Below are positions 56,474 to 64,000 of a stretch of 64,000 nt of DNA, piece after piece; the first letter of the stretch is position 1; every line of letters starts with the position of its first letter. The DNA lies in assembly GCA_037157565.1 (NCBI GenBank), contig JAZHRO010000036.1, positions 130,270,001 through 130,334,000 of the forward strand. The letters are read 5' to 3'. The translations under genes were made by a program, and so were the position numbers. This DNA is from Thalassia testudinum (lineage: Eukaryota > Streptophyta > Magnoliopsida > Alismatales > Hydrocharitaceae). A model generated the notes under the pieces. The model made no database searches and was not told where the DNA came from. It worked only from the letters and a program-made list of their open reading frames with translations.

Positions 56474-59149
56474 TGATGGGAACACCATCATGAGCCATAA
56501 ACTAGCTCAATTTGATCTGATTAAGTCTTTAAATGCTCCTACATAACCTTCGGAAGGGCATAATTCATTACTTTAGCATTCTGAGAGAAAGAAAAGAAAC
56601 CAGGGTTAAAACTGTAATTTTACCATCATATCATGAATGCAGTACAACCACGGATTTTCTTCAGGGTTAATTAAGGTCCAAATGGTCCTAAAAGGCTAAC
56701 AAGTTGGTTAGAACAGACAGATAAGGGTTTTCGTGTGTTTTGAGAATTAAATGACTTCTGAAATCCCATAAATAGACCCGCTTAATTAAATGAGGTTCTG
56801 ATCAGGGTAAAATTCATATAAACCCTCTAAAATTCATAGAAAAATATTCTCGAGGGTTTGGTACCCTCAATTTGACCATCAGAACCCGTCTTGACCCAAA
56901 ACAGTCTCAAACTGACTTTTGCCCTAATTTGGGTTTTTACATAAATTACCTAGACAACCGAGGGAAAAATCTAAATCTAACTTTACCATTGGATTCCTTG
57001 GATCCAAATTAGGTTTGTACCAAAATTTGGGCCCAAGCTGAGATCATCTTGACCTAGTTTGAAATTTGGTCAAGTTTAAGTCTTTTCTCTCACACACATG
57101 CCCCTAACTTTTGAAATATTTACAAAAAGGCCCCTATCTTTGTCGTCACTCTTTTCAAATAGGCCCCTCCACCATTATCATGAAGGAATCCTTCTCTTTT
57201 CAATCAATCCCTTCCAAAATTGGAAGGGAAATTCTTTGAGGAGTCCTCTTCCTTCTGAATCCGCCCATAAGCTCCATGGCCATCCCAATCTCTCATGCGA
57301 ACACATGAGAGATTTGGGTTTCCTACTCCGACAACAATTCCTAGTTTGGAAGCTTGGCTTCCAAGCTCAAAACCCCTCTTGAGCCATATAAAGAGATCCC
57401 TAGGGCACGACCATGCTCTCAAGCTTAAATTCTGGGTGAAAACTCTCCTCTTCCTCTCTCCTCTTCAGTCGTTAAGCTCCACAAGCTCCGGCGACTCCTT
57501 CTGACCTCCTTCGTCATCCGTTCACAAAACCAGTGGCCGGATTCTCTTTCTCTCTCTCATCTGCTCTTGGCCGTACCAGTAGGAGCCCTTCTACCTTCAT
57601 CGTCGTTGTTGTTCCCATCATCAGAGCACCTTCTTCCCTAGCTTTGGCCTACCAACGTTAGTGTTATTCTCCCCCGTTCGTCCGTTTAGATTAGGTTAGA
57701 TTAGTTAGCTTAGCTCTTAGGTTTAGTTTTATACCCAAAAACCTCAAAAATAGCCCTCGACGCCACCGCTCACCTCCATCTTCCCCATCTCCGATAGCAT
57801 CTCTGGTGAGGTCCTCCACACACTACACTCATCCACATGCCTAGCCACAACATCCAAAAGCACCACCATCCCTCCGCACACAAAACCCCTATCTCTATTC
57901 GCCTTCCCGTCCACCCGAACTCCCTACCAAACAAACCCATCATCTCTGACTTATTCCGTCTTCGCCAGCCACCTATACACACCTTCGCAGCACGCCACTG
58001 CCACCCACACCTTCGCTGCATCCCTACAAAGCTCCTCAACCTATTTAACTTGGCCACAAGGCTATATTCTTGTTTTCAGATCTTCTCTGCCTCGGCTGCC
58101 ATTAACGAAGCTTCGAGCGAAGCTTGAAGAAACTCCAGCGCTTACAGGCTCCAAGCAAAGCCCCAGGCATAATGGAACATCTCCAAGAGCGCAACCAAGG
58201 AGCCAATTTGGCTCTTTGACAGAGCCTTTGACCACAATCATGCAAAGAAGCAACTGCAGTCTCACACAGAGAAAGATAGTGGGATTTAGTTCCACATCAT
58301 GGATTGAGGAGCAGTTGAAGTCGCATAAGTTATTTTTGTAACATGAGCTTATCGCCTCAAGTGACACATAGGGGGTGAGGTCCCCGCACCCTCATGTGCC
58401 TCATCTACGACACTGCCCCCGCGGACCTCGTGCAGACCTGATTACCCTCTTAAGCCTTGTACACTCCTCGGTTGCGACCCACGCCCGCAACCCTGGACTC
58501 GGGTGCGCTCTAGGTCCAATACCCGATAACCAGGTACTGTGCATGGCCTTGTGAAGGTGGAATAGAGGAAACCCAAGGAGAGAAGGAAAGAGAGAGTGCA
58601 CGGGGTAGGGGAGGGTTTTGCTCTCTGGGAAGTTGGCTAACACTTAGCCAAAATCTAAAGACCCTTTCCCCTGTGCTTGAAGAAGAGAAGACGGACAAAA
58701 GAAGAAGGCTTGAAGAAGAAGAAGGAAAGCTAAAGAAGAAGAAATCAAAGTAAGGAAGGAGAAGAACACCTGAAGAAAAAGAAAGGAGCATTGTAGCAAT
58801 GCACTTTAAGTCGTCTGATTATAAAATTAGACGTCTGATTATCTGTTTGTTCATTTGATTATATTCAATAAATACTATATGTGTTAGGCTAATAATTGGT
58901 GATCCAAATCACCATTATTTTGTCTAAAATTCTTTTTATCTCTTCATATATTCATGTTATACATTGCATATTAGTTTTTGAGTAAATTCTTATGCTCATT
59001 TACAGTATTTGAGATTAGTGTGTGTATTCCTATTTGCTCCCTATGTTTGACCTCGGAATTTCATTTGAGTAATAAATTTTTTTATTTGAGTACTATTTTG
59101 GTTATATTACAATGAAGCTATTTTAAAACACCGATTTATCACCCAAACA
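56474..59149 (+). mobile_element. LTR, plus orientation, followed by truncated PBS
   Basis: The 2676-bp LTR starts TGATGGGAAC and ends CCCAAACA. It has a CATATAAAGAG promoter at about 57386, C/T-rich sequence downstream, a GGTGAT/ATCACC hairpin (58891-58919) and a U5 end with 'ctatgtttgacctcgg'. Its 3' 800 bp are very close to the LTR at 63231-64000 but inverted. A PBS start follows at 59153 and breaks off at 59160. Frames at 57098-58791 are spurious, although some recur in the 952-3552 copy. Confidence 0.8.
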
Positions 59150-59152
59150 TTT

Positions 59153-59160
59153 TGGCGCCA
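59153..59160 (+). promoter_or_regulatory. Truncated tRNA-Asp primer binding site
   Basis: TGGCGCCA, three bases after the LTR, equals the first eight bases of a perfect tRNA-Asp PBS. The next bases (cattttgc) do not continue it and instead belong to minus-strand coding sequence of the E5 type. This is therefore a rearrangement breakpoint. Confidence 0.7.
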
Positions 59161-59349
59161 CATTTTGCAAGAATCAAGTTCTGAATTTGATTCGGGATTC
59201 GAGATTCCACCATAGAATAGATCAAGATATCGATAATCAGCAACATAACTTGGATCTAGCCTATTCTCAGATTTCGAGATCAAAAAGATGTCCTTATTAG
59301 GTTCAGGCTCAGGTTCTTGGCTTGTATGGAAGACCCAATCAAATCCCAA
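59161..59349 (-). pseudogene. Second copy of the E5 acidic protein, C-terminal part
   Basis: The minus strand (MGFDWVFHTSQEPEPEPNKD, then RLDPSYVA and YGGISNPESNSELDS) parallels the sequence just downstream of the E5 258-codon frame (61217-61040), where the Trp codon of GFDW is TAG. It is a related but not identical copy. It is open for about 60 codons from 59349 and is cut at the PBS breakpoint. Its presence shows that the acidic frame is a recurring gene of this family and extends past 61218. Confidence 0.55.
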
Positions 59350-60190
59350 CTTTTTAGGTTAAAGGTTATGGCGTTCTGTAGCTAAATCCAGACCCTGGCA
59401 ATCGACATTTCATGATAACGTCGCTCATGACATCTGAACAAGCACAAGGTGCTTACATGCCCCCGATAGGATATTTTGATATCCTAGGAGACAAGCGCCG
59501 AGGAGACGATATGTTATTGCGTATCTTCAAGGGGAATTTCCTACCTCTCCACGTCGGGAACTCGTCCAAATCAACTTGTGTTGATCAGCCGCTCCTAATA
59601 TAGGTAACTTTTTCAAAATAGATTTAATGCCTTTATGTGATTTTGATAATTAAGCACACTAAACCAGATTGTGTGTGGATTGGGGTGCTTAGGTTACTGA
59701 GTCCCACAAACCAGAGGTCAGTTAACGATGCTAAATAATCCCTAAGCCTTAAACCTAATACTTAAGCTTTGCATTTTTCCCAACCTCTTGAGGACTATCC
59801 AGATCTTAGTGGATACTTGAAGTTTTAAGCCTAGAATTACAGCCCAAGAGGCCTAAGATCAGCATTCATACTAATCTCTTTTTGTCACTTAGCACTTTTT
59901 ATCTTTCATTTTCTTTCTTTTTGATTTGGCCTAGAACTAAGTCAATTCCTTAATCTTTTACTAATGACTATCTCTTTCTTTTTTCTTTTCAAATTATGCT
60001 CATTTTTGACATTTTTATCACATCCCCTTTTCCTCCTCAAAAATGATATGCAATTAATTCACTCAAAATTTCCTCCTTTCTCCATTTTTTGTTCTTTTCC
60101 AATTTTCTATTTTTTGATTTTTTGGAATATGTTTTTTTTCTTTTTTGAGAACCCTTCTGATCTTGTGAAGTTTTGTATGTTTGCATTTTA
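59350..60190. other. E5 3' region, partly unassigned
   Basis: 59371-59610 differs in composition from its surroundings and has a 63-codon plus-strand frame (59412-59603; QGAYMPPIGYFDILGDKRRG) I do not recognise. 59620-60190 is T/C-rich on the plus strand and probably the 3' UTR of E5. No 3' LTR in the proper orientation or terminal polypurine tract is seen before the breakpoint. Confidence 0.35.
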
Positions 60191-60460
60191 CCACCCCCCA
60201 TGTCTAAGTTTTGCAATGTCCTCATTGTAAACAGAGGGTGTGAAATAGTTAGGGTTCAGGAGTTTAGAACAGGTCGGGAATGACTATTGCAGATGATTTC
60301 AAGCCCTAGTACGAGTACCAGAGATGGGATCGACTATTCTAAAACTGAACTTAGAGTGCAATAGATGTGAAGTACAAAAGGATAATCAGAAGGATCTCGG
60401 GATTTTGGAATGACGGGTTGTCTCCCATTAAGCGCTAAATTCAACGCCTTCAGCCAAGTG
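60191..60460 (-). promoter_or_regulatory. E5 conserved modules 1 and 2
   Basis: On the minus strand module 1 (60460-60414) reads GCTGAAGGCGTTGAATTTAG then CTTAATGGGAGACAACCC; module 2 (60228-60191) has AATGAGGACATTGCAAAACT then TAGACATGGGGGGTGG. They are the same pair as in E1-E4. Confidence 0.65.
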
Positions 60461-61214
60461 GAAAATGGTACAGAGAAGTGGTGAAATCAGATGAATTTTG
60501 CAGAACAAGCACCTTGATCAAAAGCCTGGTTGGTCCAACCAAGTGCTTGTTCAGATCGACAGACTGATGATGTAGCCCAAACCCAATCAATCTGGCAGGT
60601 TAATGTATGTAGATCGAGATGCGGAACCCACCATATGCTATGGAGCTTAAGAAGATGAGGAAGTGTGAATCTAGGGTTTGGCTGAGTTGGATCAGCCAGA
60701 TAAGAGTAGGGATCCTCAAATGAAAAAGAATTAGTGGAGGATGTAGGAACCCTACAAAAATGATCAGAGAAGGATGGGGCGTGATTTATAGTCTGATCAA
60801 TGTCTGAAACCTGATTGGAATGTGGAGGAGAATTAGAGTAAAAATTGAGTCCAGTTGACCTCAGTGTATATGCTCAAGTTCGAGAAGGCTCTGTATATAC
60901 TATGGTAGAGGTGCTTTCTTTCAAATCATTGCCCTCAGTGTCAGAATCAAAAGATGGGTCGTAGTTGCTAAGGTCGTAAATTAGCTCGAAGTCATTAGGA
61001 AATAATAGTTCTCTAAAATGAGAGTAAGATTAGAAATTGTCGGAGAACTTACGAGAATCATGTTCTGAATCTAATTCATGATCAGAGGTTCCACCACAGG
61101 ATAAATCAAAAGATGTAGAATAGCAACTTGACTTGGGTCTAACCTAGTTTCAGATTCTAAATTTTCAAAGATGTCCCTATTAGGTTTAGGCTCAGGTTCT
61201 TGGCTTGTAGGGTA
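60461..61214 (-). pseudogene. E5 continuation of acidic frame and 3' flank
   Basis: Downstream of the TAG at 61215-61217 the minus strand continues in the same frame with TSQEPEPKPNRDIFENLESE and LDPSQVA, then breaks up. The rest to module 1 is degenerate with short acidic or Ser-rich pieces. Compare 59161-59349, where the corresponding stop is a Trp codon. Confidence 0.45.
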
Positions 61215-61217
61215 GAT

Positions 61218-61994
61218 CTAATCAAAACCTAACTCTTCCAACTCCTCGATTTTTGTATCATAGATTGGCGTGACTTTCAAAAAATCAATCTGTATCTCTG
61301 AGGAGGTTGGAGAGGTGTACTCATCACATATAGGCCCAGACTCATAGTCTGGATTCGAAATTTGATTTATTTCGCACGGGGCCTCATAATCATCCCAATA
61401 AGGCTCAAATCCTAATTTTAGGTTAAGGGTGTGGGTTGGATCACTAGAATCTAAGTTGAGCTCTACAGGGATGTCAGAATTGTCCTCGAGGGTCACCTTA
61501 GCAGAATAAGGAGTGGAATTTACACCCTCGAGAGGCTCTGAATCAATTGCATTATCACAGGAGTCTAGGAAATCTAAGCTTGGCGAACCGAGGTTCTGTG
61601 TCTCTAGGGCTAGCTCGAAATCGTGTTCTCCTACAATTGGATCCTCCCAACCCATCTCAAGATTAGGAATGTTTTGTTCATAATTTGGGTCAGGTTCCAT
61701 TTGGTTTGGGGATCCATAACAAGCTTGATCATCAAATTCGGGATTTGGGAGATTGTGCTGGTTAATCCAAGATGTCACAAGGGTGTACTGATGCCTCTGA
61801 TCGATAACATGTTTTAACATATGCATTACCTTATCTCTTTTTTCCAGGTCATCTAGGTGTGCTTTCCATAGTGATGGCTCAAATCTACACAAGATATACT
61901 CACCATTATGCCATCTCTCAATTTTCTGGTATTTTGTCATAAGAACATCCCAAGTTGCCCCGTTTTCATGTTGTTCTGTTTGACACATTACCAT
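61218..61994 (-). CDS. E5 acidic protein of unknown function
   Basis: This is an uninterrupted frame of 258 codons, the longest in the window, ending at TAG 61215-61217. The first 90 residues are basic/mixed and look helical (WDVLMTKYQKIERWHNGEY, then LEKRDKVMHMLKHVIDQRHQ). The rest is strongly acidic, rich in Asp, Glu, Asn, Pro and Ser (NPEFDDQACYGSPNQMEPDP, NAIDSEPLEGVNS, SGPICDEYTSPTSSEIQIDF). No Cys/His cluster, membrane segment or protease motif is visible. It lies where gag-protease would be in a full element, between leader and module 1. A weak resemblance in layout (helical part then acidic part) exists to the E4 frame. The Met at 61994 is the first in frame; 61988 is an alternative. 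It may be element-encoded structural or regulatory protein; this is inference. Confidence 0.55.
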   Translation of the reverse strand: MVMCQTEQHENGATWDVLMTKYQKIERWHNGEYILCRFEPSLWKAHLDDLEKRDKVMHMLKHVIDQRHQYTLVTSWINQHNLPNPEFDDQACYGSPNQMEPDPNYEQNIPNLEMGWEDPIVGEHDFELALETQNLGSPSLDFLDSCDNAIDSEPLEGVNSTPYSAKVTLEDNSDIPVELNLDSSDPTHTLNLKLGFEPYWDDYEAPCEINQISNPDYESGPICDEYTSPTSSEIQIDFLKVTPIYDTKIEELEELGFD

Positions 61995-63209
61995 GTATAT
62001 CCTAACATGGGTCTATTAAAATGTCAGGTTGCATTTTGAATCAAGTGGTGGAATCAAGATGTAGAATCAGTACTCAGGTTAAATTGAAGTTGATCAGATC
62101 TGATAGAAATCCCTAAGATAATCTGTGTATATGCTATAATAGAAGGGCTGAGGGACCGGATGTGATATTGACCCAATCAAGGCACCCAAAGATTTTTAGA
62201 TGACTAAGGCAATTTCGAGGTAGTTGATACCTCTAAATCAGAAATTCACACACTTGAGAAGTACCTGGGTAGCCAGGAAGGGAGAGCCCCACAAAGACCC
62301 CAACACAGTAGAGCATCCCCACGGGTTACAGGGTTTCCCCTACCCGACCTTTCTTGTCACTGAGGATCCAAGTAGACCGGAATGTATGAACTTAAGTCCT
62401 TAAATCTACCATTTTTATGTCCTAATTTGTGCCTTGAGTTTCACTGGATTAAATTTTAATTTGACTTGTGACCTAAGTTGGAGGTTGGTTGGCCTATAAT
62501 GTACACCAACTTCACCTGACCTACCCTAAAGATGGTAGAATGAGACCTAGGTCAAGACTTGGAAATCCCCCTGATTTGACTCCTAGGTTATTAGGTCCAA
62601 GGATTTTAGGGTTCAAGTGAATTTAGAGCCTAATTTTAGGGTTATTCTGATTAGATCTTTTCAACCAAGGGCTTGGGTAGCACACAAATGCAGGTGGGTT
62701 TATTTCCTTTTATGCAGGAAAGTGTGAACTAGCACTCCAAAACCCTAAAAATTGAAATCCTAATTGGCTCTATTTCCAAGTCTAATTGATCTTTAAAATG
62801 TTCTCCTTGGACTTTAAACAAGAAGTACGTAGTCCAAGAGGTTTTAGAAATTAAGCATAGTCCCTAATAGGCACAGGCAATATGGCGTAGGGAATTCTAA
62901 ACAAAAATCGTCTTAATCTTCAATTAGATTTGAAAAGAATTTTCGCAAATCAGGAAACTTGCCTTTTAAATGATGATTACAATGAAAAATAAGGTAGGTG
63001 ATTCCTAATTGATTGTTCCTTTTTTGTCTTCCCAAGATTAGGAGGTTGATTAGGGAAGAATAGAGAAGTCACCAGCCCTGGAGTGGCTGTTTTTGCACTG
63101 AAGATCTCCTCGTGAAGTACCTCGCAAAATCACAAGAAAGCAAACATGCCAAGTTAGTGCTCAAATATAATCAAATATAGCAAGAGAATAGTGGTGAATT
63201 GTGCGTTGC
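61995..63209 (-). other. E5 5' leader, noncoding
   Basis: Leader between PBS and the acidic frame. A GC-richer segment at 62255-62350 (plus strand 'gtacctgggtagccagg') resembles part of the E2 leader near 16600. No coding frame is supported. Confidence 0.5.
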
Positions 63210-63227
63210 TCTTCGACAATAATGCCA
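63210..63227 (-). promoter_or_regulatory. E5 primer binding site, decayed
   Basis: The plus strand TCTTCGACAATAATGCCA keeps 11 of 18 positions of the tRNA-Asp 3' end, all differences being transitions. It is three bases from the LTR start at 63231, so position as well as sequence support it. Confidence 0.65.
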
Positions 63228-63230
63228 AAA

Positions 63231-64000
63231 TGTTTGGACGATAAATCAGTGTTTTAAAATAGCTTCATTGTAATATAGTCAAAATAGCACTCAAACAAAT
63301 AAATTTATTACTCGAATGAAAGTCCGAGGTCGAACACAGGGAGCAAATAAGAATACACACACTAATCTCAAATACTATAAATGAGCATAAGAATTTACTC
63401 AAAAGCTAATATGCAATGTATGACGTGAGTATATGAAGAGATAAAAAGAATTTTAGACAAAATAATGATGATTTGGATCACCAATTATTAGCCTAACACA
63501 TATAGTATTTATTGAACATAATCAAATGTTTGATTTTACAATCAAATGACTTAAAGTGCGTTGCTATAGTGCTCCTTTCTTTTTCTTCAGTTGTTCCTCT
63601 TCTTCCTTCCTTTGATTTCTTCTTCTTTAGCTTTCCATCTTCTTCTTCCTCTTCAAGCCTTCTTCTTCTGCCCGTCTTCTCTTCTTCAAGCACAGGGGAA
63701 AGGGTCTTTAGATTTTGGCTAAGTGTCACCCAATTTCCCAGAGAGCAAAACCCTCCCCTACCCTACGCACTCTCTCTTTCCTTCTCTCCTTGGGTTTCCT
63801 CCTTTATTCCACCTTCACAAGGCCATGCACAGTATCGGGTTATCAGGTGTCAGACCTAAAGCACACCCGGGTCCAGGGCTATGGGCGTGGGTCGCAGCCA
63901 AGGAGTGTACAGGGCTTAGGTGGGTAATCGGATCTGCAGCAGGTCCGTGGGGGCAGTGTCGCGGACAAGCCACGTGAGGGTATGGGGACCTCACCCCCTG
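63231..64000 (-). mobile_element. E5 5' LTR, cut by window edge
   Basis: The LTR begins TGTTTGGACG beside the PBS and runs off the window. It is close by eye to the inverted LTR at 56474-59149, including the R/U5 hairpin (63461-63489), the C/T-rich tract (63590-63680) and the 'gggggcagtgtcg' segment (63949-63961). Frames at 63493-63977 are LTR sequence. Confidence 0.8.

Noticed and set aside
952..64000. LTR 952-3552 as the 3' LTR of E5, with the whole nest inside E5
   Set aside because: Orientation and a purine-rich flank would allow it, but 952-3552 is clearly more diverged from 63231-64000 than the inverted 56474-59149 copy is, which is unlikely for partners of one element.

Overview
This window is repeat-rich DNA from a flowering plant with a large genome. 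I found no host gene, rRNA, tRNA gene or CRISPR array. Almost everything is nested Ty3/gypsy LTR retrotransposons of one lineage. Every primer binding site (PBS) seen is a decayed match to the 3' end of plant tRNA-Asp (TCCCCGGCAACGGCGCCA). The one full polyprotein has the order gag-protease-RT-RNase H-integrase with no chromodomain, which points to the Athila-like branch. The species cannot be named from the sequence.

Layout. 1-3552: two related LTRs joined tail to tail around a short palindrome. 3553-6182: 5' LTR, PBS and leader of a minus-strand element (E6) whose rest lies off the left edge. 6183-51424: an old minus-strand element (E1) whose gag-protease gene is split into pieces by later insertions: a solo LTR (S1, 7886-9956), a two-LTR element (E2, 10764-20011) and a 26-kb composite (E3, 20545-46736). 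E3, on the plus strand, is the only element with a full gag-pol. It was itself hit by a 184-bp solo LTR (S2), a solo LTR S3 (26500-37303) that in turn carries element E4 (26836-36050), which holds a further LTR S5, and a solo LTR S4 (40233-41971). That gives five levels: E1 > E3 > S3 > E4 > S5. Most insertions are dated relative to each other by 5-bp target-site duplications (TSDs) and by reading frames that continue across the insertion. 51425-56473: old AT-rich DNA with only a LINE-like scrap recognisable. 56474-64000: a plus-strand LTR facing a minus-strand element (E5) of the same LTR family, with the junction inside the PBS.

How the parts fit. Only E3 ever encoded reverse transcriptase and integrase. 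E2, E4 and E5 keep LTRs, PBS and conserved 3' modules but carry only gag/protease or unfamiliar acidic or low-complexity reading frames, so they look like non-autonomous partners that needed an E3-like helper (inference). Five elements share two noncoding modules after the coding region, including a second polypurine tract. Five LTR types (E1, E4, S3, S4, S5) share a tRNA-like A-box/B-box block in U3 about 400-550 bp upstream of the TATA box. Several LTR hairpins keep their pairing through compensatory changes. All coding regions carry stops or frameshifts except a 258-codon acidic frame in E5.
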